A DNA stretch of 64,000 nucleotides from CAYVIB01 sp964451365 (GTDB lineage: Bacteria; Pseudomonadota; Gammaproteobacteria; Pseudomonadales; Cellvibrionaceae). Positions 7,681 to 16,701 of the stretch are shown one piece after another (position 1 is the stretch's first letter; every line of letters starts with the position of its first letter). The notes beneath the pieces were generated by a model. The model was not told the origin of the DNA, did not search any database, and was given only the letters and a program-made list of their open reading frames with translations. Location of the stretch: NCBI GenBank assembly GCA_964451365.1, contig CAYVIB010000008.1, positions 97,566 through 161,565 on the forward strand, read 5' to 3'. Position numbers and translations under genes: made by a program.

Positions 7681-9110
7681 ACTGGGCGCTGCTGGGTCTG
7701 CTTCTTCCTTTTGCCATTGCGCTGTTGCTGCTTGTAATCGGGCCGCGAGCAGGACATCGAACCGCCGGCGGTATCGTGGTCGCCAGCAGCGCCATTACCC
7801 TCACCGCCGCCTGGCTGGCGATGCAGGAAGCCAGCACCGGCGAACAACTGCTGCGCATCGGCGGCTGGAATACGCCGCTGGCAATCCGCTTTCAACTGAC
7901 CCCGCTGGTGGCCCTGCTGATGGGGTTCGTCTCGCTGATTCATTTGTTGGTGGGGATTTACACGCTGCACAGTCCCCATAATTTAAGGTCTGATTACTGG
8001 CCGCTGTCCTCCTTGCTGCACGGCACATTGATTGCCCTGCTGCTGTCGGCGGATATTTTCAACCTGTATGTCACCCTTGAGCTATTGAGCCTGGTGGCAG
8101 TGGCCCTGGTGACGCTCGCCGGCCCCCGCGCGTATAAACCCGCCCTGCATTACCTGCTGCTTTCCCTTTGCGCATCGCTGTGTTACCTGCTGGGGGTGGC
8201 CTTGTTGTATGGCCAGTACGGAGTGCTGGATATCCTCAGCCTGCAACAGCTTACGCGGGACGACCGCGCCACGGGTATAGCACTGCTGTTGATGACTGTG
8301 GGCCTGATGCTAAAGGGCGCCCTTTGGCCACTGCACTGGTGGCTGCCGCCGGCCCACGCCAGTGCGCCGACGGCGGTAAGTGCGCTACTTTCCGCCCTGG
8401 TAGTGAAGGGGCCGCTGTTTATTCTGTGGGTGCTGTGGAGCCAGGTGGCGCCGGCCTCCCTGAGCCAGCAGGTGGGCGCATGGTTTGCGCTGGCCGGGGT
8501 TATCGCACTGGTTTCCGGTGGCTGGTCGTCGTTGCGGGCGCCCTTTGTCAAAAGCATGGTGGCCTATTCGACCGTGGCGCAACTGGGCTACGCGCTGATG
8601 GCGCTGGGCCTGCTGCTGTTTTTGCAGAAGCCGCAAATGCACGTTGCATTGTGGTTGTTTGTGGTGGCCCACGGGCTGGCGAAAACATCGATGTTCCTGG
8701 CGGCCGGTGAGATGCAAAAAGCCCTTGGCACCCGCCGGGTGGCGGAACTAAGGGGCGCGACACAAACGGTGCCCGTGGCCATGTTCGCTTTTGCGGTAGC
8801 CGGCGGTAGCCTGATCGGTTTCCCACCCAGCGGCGGCTTCCTGGCCAAATGGGTGCTGCTGGAGCCCATCTTCGCCCAGCCGCGGTTGTGGCCCTGGGCG
8901 CTGGGTATTCTGCTGGGTACCGTGGTGTCCGCGGCCTATGTATTTCGCGCGGTGGCGCTGGGGTTTGACCAGGCGCCTTCGAACCGCGCCTCCAACCGCC
9001 CGGATGTGGTTGCCCACTGGCTGGCGATGCTGCCCGCCCTGCTGGTGTGGGGCATGGCGCTCATCGGCGAAAAGCTGATTTACTGGCTGACGGGGGTGAC
9101 TGGTCCATGA
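7677..9110 (+). CDS. mrpD: Mrp antiporter-like subunit D, copy 1
   Basis: A 477-residue multi-spanning protein of the NuoL/M/N-MrpA/D family. The key charged residues are in place: Glu135 in the TM5-type motif VTLELLSLV, Lys213 in MLKGALWPLHWWLP, and Lys244 in LVVKGP. It is therefore likely competent for proton translocation. GTG 7677 overlaps the end of mrpC, and the stop overlaps the ATG of the next copy. It is the first of three consecutive antiporter-like subunits. Confidence 0.88.
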   Translation: MNWALLGLLLPFAIALLLLVIGPRAGHRTAGGIVVASSAITLTAAWLAMQEASTGEQLLRIGGWNTPLAIRFQLTPLVALLMGFVSLIHLLVGIYTLHSPHNLRSDYWPLSSLLHGTLIALLLSADIFNLYVTLELLSLVAVALVTLAGPRAYKPALHYLLLSLCASLCYLLGVALLYGQYGVLDILSLQQLTRDDRATGIALLLMTVGLMLKGALWPLHWWLPPAHASAPTAVSALLSALVVKGPLFILWVLWSQVAPASLSQQVGAWFALAGVIALVSGGWSSLRAPFVKSMVAYSTVAQLGYALMALGLLLFLQKPQMHVALWLFVVAHGLAKTSMFLAAGEMQKALGTRRVAELRGATQTVPVAMFAFAVAGGSLIGFPPSGGFLAKWVLLEPIFAQPRLWPWALGILLGTVVSAAYVFRAVALGFDQAPSNRASNRPDVVAHWLAMLPALLVWGMALIGEKLIYWLTGVTGP

Positions 9111-10612
9111 TGTCCTGGTTTGCCCTGGCGCCGCTGCTGGTTGTACTCAGTTCCATGGTCACCGGATTGGTGATCTTCTCCCTCAAGGAGGAACAGCAAC
9201 GAACCCGCACCCTGCTCAACCTGGGCGGGGCGACGGTGAACCTGCTGTTGGTGGCGGCGATGGTTTACGGAGTGGCGCGGGGCAATACCTTTTATTTTTC
9301 CCTGCCCTTTCTTCCCGGCGCGCCGCTGGTGTTGCACGGGGATGCGCTGTCGCTGCATTTTATCGTTCTGTCTTCGGTGCTTTGGCTGGCCACAACGCTG
9401 TATGCCATCGGCTACCTGGAAGACTCGCCGCTGCGCTCGCGCTTTTTCGGGTATTTCAGCCTGTGCGTCAGCGCCACGGTAGGTGTCGCCCTGGCGGGCA
9501 ACCTGGTTACCTTTTTGTTGTTCTACGAACTGCTGACCCTGTCCACTTTTCCACTGGTGGTTCACCGGGGAACGGAAAAAGCCCTGCATGCGGGTCGCAT
9601 TTATCTGGCCTACACCGTCAGCGGCGGCACCGCATTGCTGCTCGGTATCGCCCTGCTGCACTCGTTGACTGGCACGCTTAATTTCAGCGCCGGTGGTTAT
9701 CTCGGCACGCTTGTTATCAGTCACCCGCTCGCCCTGCAAGTGGCTTTTGCGCTGATGATTGCCGGGCTGGGCGTAAAGGCGGCGCTGATCCCCTTCCATG
9801 GCTGGCTGCCCCAGGCGATGGTGGCGCCGGCGCCGGTCAGCGCCCTGTTGCATGCGGTGGCGGTGGTAAAGGCCGGGGCCTTCGGCATCGTGCGGGTGGT
9901 TTACGACGTGTACGGCGTGGACGCCATGCGGGAGCTTTCGCTGGCACAACCCCTGACGTGGCTGGCGGCGGCGACCATTCTTTACGGATCGGTTCGGGCG
10001 CTGCAACAGCGGGATCTGAAAAAACGCCTGGCGTACTCCACCGTCAGCCAGATCTCCTATATCACTCTGGGCGTGGCCATGATCGGGCCGATCGCGGCCA
10101 TCGGCGGGGTGGTGCACCTGGTTCACCAGGGCCTTATGAAAATCACGCTGTTTTTCTGCGCCGGCAACTTTGCCGAAACCCTGGGCATTCACCGTCTGCG
10201 GGAGATGGACGGCGTGGGCCGGCGGATGCCTTGGACAATGGCGGCGTTCACCGTGGGCGCGCTGGGGATGACCGGCATTCCTCCCATCGCCGGGTTTATC
10301 AGCAAGTGGTACCTGGGCATTGGTGCCATGGAGCGGGAGTATGGCTGGGTGCTTGCCGTGCTGGTAATTTCAGCCCTGCTTAACGCCTCCTATTTTTTCC
10401 CCCTGGTGTATCGCGGCTGGTTTGCGCAACCGCCGAAGGAATGGCCCCAGGAACAGCGCTGGCCCAAACAGCGTTGGGAAACGCATTGGATGTTGCTGCT
10501 GCCGCCGCTGTTTACCGCGCTGCTTTCCCTGCTGGCGGGGCTGTTTGCCGCCAGCGCGCTCAGCCCGCTGGGGTGGAGCGAGTTTATTATCAGCCGGGAG
10601 TTTAAACCGTGA
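9107..10612 (+). CDS. Mrp antiporter-like subunit D, copy 2
   Basis: A 501-residue member of the same family, with Glu141 in LLFYELLTLSTFPLV, Lys224 in GLGVKAALIPFHGWLP and Lys255 in AVVKAGAFG. It also has MPWTMAAFTVGALGMTGIPP. All residues usually needed for proton transfer are present. ATG 9107 (ATGATG) is preferred over upstream in-frame starts because it overlaps the previous stop. It may play the role of the MrpA antiporter half, the tail of which is fused to MrpB here. Confidence 0.86.
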   Translation: MMSWFALAPLLVVLSSMVTGLVIFSLKEEQQRTRTLLNLGGATVNLLLVAAMVYGVARGNTFYFSLPFLPGAPLVLHGDALSLHFIVLSSVLWLATTLYAIGYLEDSPLRSRFFGYFSLCVSATVGVALAGNLVTFLLFYELLTLSTFPLVVHRGTEKALHAGRIYLAYTVSGGTALLLGIALLHSLTGTLNFSAGGYLGTLVISHPLALQVAFALMIAGLGVKAALIPFHGWLPQAMVAPAPVSALLHAVAVVKAGAFGIVRVVYDVYGVDAMRELSLAQPLTWLAAATILYGSVRALQQRDLKKRLAYSTVSQISYITLGVAMIGPIAAIGGVVHLVHQGLMKITLFFCAGNFAETLGIHRLREMDGVGRRMPWTMAAFTVGALGMTGIPPIAGFISKWYLGIGAMEREYGWVLAVLVISALLNASYFFPLVYRGWFAQPPKEWPQEQRWPKQRWETHWMLLLPPLFTALLSLLAGLFAASALSPLGWSEFIISREFKP

Positions 10613-12306
10613 GTCCGGTGCTGTGGCTCAGCGTTCCGTTGTTGCCTTTACTGGCGGCAGCACTGGTGCTGGCCTGGCCGCGGGCACTTTCGGTGCCGTG
10701 GCTGTGGCTGAGTTGCCTGCCCGCCATGGCAGCGGTTATCCGGCCGGCAGCGCCGGTCGATATCCGTTTTCTATGGCCGGATGTGCTGATAGGTGGTGGT
10801 GATCTGGTCACCCGCGGCTGGCTTGGTTTTACCACCCTGGTCTGGATATGCGCGGGGGTTTATGCGCAGATGACACTGGGCCGCCAGGCCCACTACCGGC
10901 GGTTCTGTATTTTCTGGCTGGTGTCACTGAGCGGCAACCTGCTGCTGATCATCGCCCGGGATGCGCTCAGTTACTATGTCGGCTTCAGTATGATGGGCCT
11001 GGCGGCCTACGGGCTGGTGGTTTACAAACAGACGCCCCAGGCGCGTCGCGCCTCGCGAATTTACCTGGAACTGGCCATCCTCGGCGAGATGCTGCTGTTC
11101 GCTGGCATGGTAATGCGGGTGCACGCCGCGGGTGGCGCGGTGGCGTTCGAGCAATGGCAACAGGTTCCGCTGGAGCCGGTTACGCTGGTGTTGATTATGG
11201 TGGGTCTGGCGATCAAGGCGGGCATTTGGCCCCTGCATGTGTGGTTGCCGCTGGCGCATGTGGAGGCGCCGGTGCCGGCGAGCGCGGTACTGTCCGGCAC
11301 CATGACGGCGGCGGGGGTGCTGGGGTTGTGGCACTTCTTACCCGCCGCCGATCCATTGTTGCAAAGCTGCGCCGGGCCGCTGGTGGCGCTCGGGCTGTTT
11401 ACCGCCTTTTACGGTGTGGCGTTGGGCCTGCTGTCGCGCAAGGCGAAACGGGTACTGGCGTGGTCCACCGTGAGCCAGATGGGCTATCTGCTGATTATCA
11501 TGGCGCTGGCCTGGTACAACCCCAACAACCTGTCGATTGCCGCTCCAGTGCTGGTACTGTTCGCGGCGCACCACGGCATGGCCAAAGCGGGTTTATTTTT
11601 ATCCGCCGGGGTGGTGACCCATACCCACTTTAACCGGCGGATTTCCCGCATTTTCTTCTGGTTGCTGTTGGCCGTGCCGGCGCTGTCGCTGAGTGGTTTG
11701 CCGTTGACCAGCGGTGGCGCCATGAAGACGGCCCTCAAGCATGTGGTGGGCGAGAGCGAATTTGCCGCCTCGCTGTGGCTGTTCAAGCTCGGCTCGCTGG
11801 CAACCACCTTGCTTTTGCTGCGCGCCATGTTGTTGCTGTGGAACATCTCACGCAAGCATCACCAGTTGCTGGAACACAACCACGAAGAGCCCCGGCGTAT
11901 TATATGGCGGGCCGCGCTGCCCTGGGCGGTACTCAGCTCCATGTCCCTGTTGCTGCCCTGGCTGTGGCCGGCCATGCGGGAGCAGTTGTACGGCAGCTTT
12001 AAGTTTTCGTCCCTCTGGTCACTGCTGTGGCCCATTATGGCGGCGGTCGCCATCGCCATGGTGGCTGTGCGGATGCGCTGGCGGCTGCCAAAAGCCCTGC
12101 GGCATTTGCCGCAGCCGACCATCAGCCTGTCGGTACGGGTAAAACGCCTGCGCCAGAAACCGCCCGTGCCGTCTATCGAACCCAAACTGGAATCCCACCG
12201 ATGGCGGCGGATTGAGCGGCGTTGGAATACTTTCTGGCACACGGATACCGTCACCCACAGCGCCTGGATTTTGGGGTTGTTGCTGCTTTTGGGTTGGCTT
12301 TTATAG
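10609..12306 (+). CDS. Mrp antiporter-like subunit, copy 3, divergent
   Basis: A 565-residue member of the NuoL/MrpA/D family and the last gene of the operon. By alignment with copy 1, the TM5 glutamate is replaced (Ser127 in SYYVGFSMMGL) and the TM8 lysine is replaced (about Ala234 in SGTMTAAGV), while Lys203 in AIKAGIWPLHVWLP remains. The C-terminus has an extra basic cytoplasmic segment (about residues 490-545) before a last hydrophobic helix. It may have lost proton pumping and serve structurally. The GTG start overlaps the previous stop. Confidence 0.84.
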   Translation: MSPVLWLSVPLLPLLAAALVLAWPRALSVPWLWLSCLPAMAAVIRPAAPVDIRFLWPDVLIGGGDLVTRGWLGFTTLVWICAGVYAQMTLGRQAHYRRFCIFWLVSLSGNLLLIIARDALSYYVGFSMMGLAAYGLVVYKQTPQARRASRIYLELAILGEMLLFAGMVMRVHAAGGAVAFEQWQQVPLEPVTLVLIMVGLAIKAGIWPLHVWLPLAHVEAPVPASAVLSGTMTAAGVLGLWHFLPAADPLLQSCAGPLVALGLFTAFYGVALGLLSRKAKRVLAWSTVSQMGYLLIIMALAWYNPNNLSIAAPVLVLFAAHHGMAKAGLFLSAGVVTHTHFNRRISRIFFWLLLAVPALSLSGLPLTSGGAMKTALKHVVGESEFAASLWLFKLGSLATTLLLLRAMLLLWNISRKHHQLLEHNHEEPRRIIWRAALPWAVLSSMSLLLPWLWPAMREQLYGSFKFSSLWSLLWPIMAAVAIAMVAVRMRWRLPKALRHLPQPTISLSVRVKRLRQKPPVPSIEPKLESHRWRRIERRWNTFWHTDTVTHSAWILGLLLLLGWLL

Positions 12307-12540
12307 GATTCGCCGAACATCCCGATTCCAGCACGGATAACGAACCGCGCAGGGGAGATGCTTTGTAGGCAACTCTTGCGGGTGTTCTTCATAACGGTAA
12401 CAGGGCAGCTGCAAGGGCCGCCCCTACAATGTGATGGTGGTTAATGCCCAATGAAACCACTTGCGAGAATTGGGAGGGCAAACACGCAGATTCGCCTACG
12501 GAAAATTGCATGTGTCACCCGCCGTTGTTGGCTCTGCCAA

Positions 12541-13473
12541 TCAAATCTCCTGCCGGTGGACGTGTTCATACAAGCGCTCAACATCCTCGCGACGACACAA
12601 CTCCGTGCCGGGGCTCATCACCGCGGCCGTTCCCGCCGCCACGCCCAGGCGCACAGAGTCGGACAGGGAGCGATTGCCGGCCAGGCCAGCCACCAATCCG
12701 CCCATCATGCTGTCACCGGCGCCAACCTTGCTGGACAGGCGCACCGACGGCGAGGAAAAGTGCTCAACCTTGTCCCTGGTGGCGAGCATCGCACCGGCAC
12801 GCCCGAGAGTCACCACCACCACTTCGGCGCCACCTTCTTCAAGAATGTCACGACACGCCTGTTCCACCGCCGCATTATCCGACATCTCGCGGCCTGTCAG
12901 GTCCTCCAGCTCTTCTATGTTCGGTTTGATCAGGTAGACGCCCACCCGCAGGGCGCGCTGCATGGCTTCCTTTTTGGTGTCCACGATCAGGCGGGAGCCC
13001 TTGGGTATCGCCCTCAACAACTCCTCGAACTGATCAAGGGACATGCCGGCCGTCAGGCCACCACTGAATACAATGTATTGGTTGGAGGAAGAGAGACCCT
13101 TTATAACCCTAAGCCACTTTTCCCGGTCCTCGTCCGTCAGCGTCGGCCCCGGTAACCCGAAACGATACTGGTTGCCGGTGGAGGTTTCGGAAACGATGAC
13201 GTTCTCGCGCACCTCGCCTGCCACCGGCACCGGTTCGTGCGGAACCTCCTCGGCATCGACAAGGCGGCCCAGGCGCCGACCCATCTCACCGCCATAACTC
13301 CAGTAGGCCTTTACCGGAACATCCAGCCGCGCCAGCACACGGGCGACATTGATTCCTCCGCCACCGGGATAGTCTTTCACATCATCGCCAACGAGCTTGC
13401 GGTCGGGAATCAGGCGTTCCACATCAAAGGTTTTATCGATACAGGGGTTCAGGGTAACGGTGATAACAGTCAT
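12541..13473 (-). CDS. pfkB: 6-phosphofructokinase, PfkB type
   Basis: A 310-residue ribokinase-superfamily sugar kinase. It has the N-terminal GGGGINVARVLARL signature, the substrate segment GNQYRFGLPGP, and the C-terminal ATP/anion-hole motif VGAGDSMMGG with the catalytic Asp. The GGGGINVAR and tail pattern fit PfkB (ATP-dependent phosphorylation of fructose 6-phosphate) better than FruK; tagatose-6-phosphate or fructose-1-phosphate activity cannot be excluded. ATG 13473 has GAGG upstream. It is convergent with the Mrp operon and appears monocistronic. Confidence 0.82.
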   Translation of the reverse strand: MTVITVTLNPCIDKTFDVERLIPDRKLVGDDVKDYPGGGGINVARVLARLDVPVKAYWSYGGEMGRRLGRLVDAEEVPHEPVPVAGEVRENVIVSETSTGNQYRFGLPGPTLTDEDREKWLRVIKGLSSSNQYIVFSGGLTAGMSLDQFEELLRAIPKGSRLIVDTKKEAMQRALRVGVYLIKPNIEELEDLTGREMSDNAAVEQACRDILEEGGAEVVVVTLGRAGAMLATRDKVEHFSSPSVRLSSKVGAGDSMMGGLVAGLAGNRSLSDSVRLGVAAGTAAVMSPGTELCRREDVERLYEHVHRQEI

Positions 13474-13755
13474 TTTTTCCTCGGCTCGTTGTAATTTTCG
13501 CCATTGCGGCTTGGTATACCGCTGTAGCGATTCAAATATTACTCCAACCCTTCCTTCTGCCGCCAGGGCGGTAACGCTCGCTCTCGCCGCGATCTTCCAT
13601 TACCCCTGAGCAGGCAAAATTGTTCTGGCCCGCTTTTTGTTACTAAAGGGAACTGGATTCGAGATACACGGAATTCTTAACAGGTCAGCAAGCCATCCAA
13701 GAAGTTGCCGCCCGTTTTTTACAATTTCATTGAAATAAATCGGAGATTAACCGCC

Positions 13756-14679
13756 GTGACTATAAACGACGAGGAAAACAGCTTCATCTACGGACACCTG
13801 GAACGCATGGGTGCCGGCCCCACCATCGATATGGAATTTGTACGTGCGCTGGCGGGCGACTGCCCCATGACGGTCAGCCAGCAGGAGTTCCTGGAGGCGG
13901 AAAAGAAAAATCGCGGCATTAAGCTTTATGCGGATGTGATGTTTATCCTGACACAAAACCGTTATTCGCCGGCCCAGGCGCGGCAGCTTTGGTTTGAAAT
14001 ATTGAATCACCGCAACAGCCTGAACGGGAATTTGAACCGCAATGTAGGTATCACGGTGGCCTGCGTGGACTACCTGGCCAATATCAAACAATCCCAAAAA
14101 TCGTTGAAGATCATTGAAGAAAACAAACTGGATGCCATTGCCAAACTGTCCACCAGGGACGCGCTGACCGGCCTGCAAAGCCGCGCCAGCTTCGAGGTGG
14201 CGCTGACCGAAGAATTCAATAAGTTCAAGCGTTACGGCAATCAGTTCACCCTCCTGATCCTGGATATCGACAACTTCAAGAAGATCAATGATACCTATGG
14301 CCACCCATATGGCGATCATGTACTGACACGGGTAAGTCACCTGATTAACCAGCATATCCGGGCGGTGGATATCGCCGCGCGCTACGGCGGTGAAGAGCTG
14401 GCCATTCTGCTGCCGCAAACCAATCTGATCGAGGCCTACCAAATGGCCGACAGGTTGTGCCACGCGGTAAGCAAGTGTCACTTCCAGTGCCTGGTTACCG
14501 CCAGTATCGGCGTCGCCGCGTGCCCGCAACACGGCGACCGGCCTGAATCGTTGGTGCATGCAGCCGACAAAGCGCTTTACCAGGCCAAGCACGAAGGAAA
14601 AAACCAAGTGCGTTGCGCGTCCCAATGGCCCGCGCCACAAACAGGCAAAACCGCGCGGATAATTGAATACGCGCGATAA
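13756..14679 (+). CDS. Diguanylate cyclase (GGDEF domain)
   Basis: A 307-residue soluble protein. The N-terminal about 130 residues are helical and match no sensor domain I recognise. The GGDEF domain follows (TRDALTGLQSRASFE, LDIDNFKKINDTYGHPYGD), with active-site GGEEL at 211-215 and an inhibitory-site RxxD (RAVD, 202-205) five residues before it. It should synthesise cyclic di-GMP from GTP with product feedback. GTG 13756 is chosen because CGGAGA lies about 10 bases upstream; an extension to 13705 lacks a site. It is monocistronic. Confidence 0.88.
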   Translation: MTINDEENSFIYGHLERMGAGPTIDMEFVRALAGDCPMTVSQQEFLEAEKKNRGIKLYADVMFILTQNRYSPAQARQLWFEILNHRNSLNGNLNRNVGITVACVDYLANIKQSQKSLKIIEENKLDAIAKLSTRDALTGLQSRASFEVALTEEFNKFKRYGNQFTLLILDIDNFKKINDTYGHPYGDHVLTRVSHLINQHIRAVDIAARYGGEELAILLPQTNLIEAYQMADRLCHAVSKCHFQCLVTASIGVAACPQHGDRPESLVHAADKALYQAKHEGKNQVRCASQWPAPQTGKTARIIEYAR

Positions 14680-14961
14680 AATTTACAAAGTTTTGTAAAA
14701 TCGGGCCCAGACTCGAGGGGCGGTGGCGCGCCAATAATCGGCGGCGCCATGACACGCTGATTCGTTAAAAAATTTTAAGTTTCCCATTAAATTTATTTTC
14801 CACGCCATTTCAGTTTCTGGTCTGAATCTTGCCGCACTTAAATTAACCCCGACATTTAAAAAATGTATTGATACAAGCGACGATTGCCGGGAGCTCCATT
14901 TAATTAAACAGTCAGTCGGTTCGTACTGTTACCTGTTGTACGACTGAATGAGGAGGCAAAG

Positions 14962-15708
14962 ATGAAAAGAAGTTTAGATGATGTGACCGGTTTTACATTG
15001 CATGCTATCGACGGCGAAATCGGCCGCTGCAGGGATTTTTTATTTGATGACAGGGATTGGGTAGTGCGTTACATGGTTGCCGATACGCACAAATGGCTGC
15101 CGGGCGGCAGGAAGGTGGTGATCAGTCCTGTGTCGCTGGGAGCACCGGAATGGTCAGAAAAAGAATTGCCGGTAAACCTGACCCGTGAGCGAATTGAACA
15201 CAGTCCGCCGCTGGAAGACCACGCCACCGTTTCGCGCCAGTACGAAATCAATCTTTTTAACTATTATGGCTACGGCTACTACTGGATGGGGCCGGAAGTG
15301 TGGGGGCCATCGATCTACCCCACTCCGTTGATGGACGTCGATAAAAAACCGGCGTTTGCCAACGACGTGCCGCAGGAAAATCATCTACGCTCCGCCAACG
15401 AAATCAATGGCTATCATATCCAGGCCAGTAACGGCCAGATCGGCCATGTCGACGATTTCGTATTAAACGACGAAACCTGGGCGATTGATTACCTGGTTAT
15501 CGATACCCGCAATTGGCTGCCCGGAGGCCAGAAAGTGTTAATTACGCCAAAATCCGTTACCAACATCGATTGGGCAGAAAACAAAGTGTTTGTTGAATTG
15601 AGCGAAGAAGCCATTAAAAACAGCCCCAGTTTTACAGTAGATCCGCACACCGGTTCAGTCGCCGCGGAGAGTGAAGAAGAACCGGTTCGTCACTACCAGC
15701 GTTACTGA
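14962..15708 (+). CDS. Tandem PRC-barrel protein
   Basis: A 248-residue protein with two PRC-barrel repeats: residues about 1-75 (EIGRCRDFLFDDRDWVVRYM, HKWLPGGRKVVISP) and about 140-215 (QIGHVDDFVLNDETWAIDYL, RNWLPGGQKVLITP). They are separated by a Tyr/Pro-rich linker. No signal peptide is visible, so it is probably cytoplasmic. Standalone double PRC-barrel proteins are often stress-associated, and this one lies just upstream of trehalose and dps genes. ATG 14962 follows GAGGAGG. Confidence 0.85.
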   Translation: MKRSLDDVTGFTLHAIDGEIGRCRDFLFDDRDWVVRYMVADTHKWLPGGRKVVISPVSLGAPEWSEKELPVNLTRERIEHSPPLEDHATVSRQYEINLFNYYGYGYYWMGPEVWGPSIYPTPLMDVDKKPAFANDVPQENHLRSANEINGYHIQASNGQIGHVDDFVLNDETWAIDYLVIDTRNWLPGGQKVLITPKSVTNIDWAENKVFVELSEEAIKNSPSFTVDPHTGSVAAESEEEPVRHYQRY

Positions 15709-15889
15709 TTGCGCTGCATCGACGGCGGCAGGCGACCAGGACCGCATGTCAGGATCAAGTTGCACTGACGCAATGTTCCGGACAAATTCGGGCTGACTGC
15801 CGCGGTTTTGATCCCGCAAAGATAAATCGGTATTATTTTGGGTCGGACGTAATCCAATTTTTCATGCGCAAAACGGGTTCGTATTGCAA

Positions 15890-16627
15890 ATGAGCATACC
15901 TATCGCACCTGCACCTATAGAAAAAATTGCTCTGCTAATGGACTTTGACGGCACGCTGGTCCCCATCGCGTCGACACCGGATGGCGTGCACGTATCCCAG
16001 GAACTGAGGGATTTGCTGGAGCAGCTGCAAAACAAAACCGACGGCGCCGTGGCGGTGGTCACCGGGCGCGATCTTGACAGTATTGACAGCCTGCTTGGAT
16101 TGCCGGCCATTAATCTGGCGGTAAACCATGGCGCGCAATGGCGCTTTTCCGGCGAAGTGGCCGATCAGGTCAGCCCGGTTGCACAACATCTGGCGGTGAT
16201 TAAAAATCCAATCGAAGAGTTTGCCCGCGAGCACAACCTGATTCTGGAAGATAAGGGTTTCTCACTGGCCCTGCATTTTCGCCAGCAGCCCCACCTGGAA
16301 AAAAAGGTGGATAAATTTTTATCATTATTGCTCTCCCCCATCGATGAACTCGAAATCGTTCCAGGCAAATTTGTTCGGGAGATAAAATCCGTCAGTATCA
16401 ACAAGGGAATCGTTATCGAACGCCTGATGAAGCGGCCTCCGTTTTCCGGTCGCATTCCCTATTTTTTTGGCGATGATGTTACAGATGAAGATGGTTTCGC
16501 CTGGATAAATGAAGCCGAAGGCATTTCAGTAAAAGTCGGCTCGGGCGAAACGCTGGCTCAATACCGCGTCAGGGACGTAGAGGATGTTTTAGCCTTCCTG
16601 CGGAAACTGCTACGGCCTGACAATTAA
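15890..16627 (+). CDS. otsB: Trehalose-6-phosphate phosphatase
   Basis: A 245-residue HAD-superfamily phosphatase with motif I DFDGTL (Asp18/Asp20), VVTGRD, a conserved Lys region, and motif IV GDDVTDEDGF. It removes phosphate from trehalose 6-phosphate made by OtsA. ATG 15890 is used because it gives the usual start just before motif I; no strong ribosome site is visible. The gene lies upstream of a GH15 gene and otsA in the same direction, consistent with one trehalose operon. Confidence 0.9.
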   Translation: MSIPIAPAPIEKIALLMDFDGTLVPIASTPDGVHVSQELRDLLEQLQNKTDGAVAVVTGRDLDSIDSLLGLPAINLAVNHGAQWRFSGEVADQVSPVAQHLAVIKNPIEEFAREHNLILEDKGFSLALHFRQQPHLEKKVDKFLSLLLSPIDELEIVPGKFVREIKSVSINKGIVIERLMKRPPFSGRIPYFFGDDVTDEDGFAWINEAEGISVKVGSGETLAQYRVRDVEDVLAFLRKLLRPDN

Positions 16628-16701
16628 ATCCGGGAGCCATTAACAATCGGCATTTCAATAATCTATTATTTGAATAATAACAACTTCTTTAGGAATAGTT
16701 A

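Noticed and set aside
12307..12540. GC-rich imperfect hairpin GGGCAGCTGCAAGGGCCGCC as a REP element or terminator
   Set aside because: Seen only once in the window and the stem is imperfect, so neither call can be supported.
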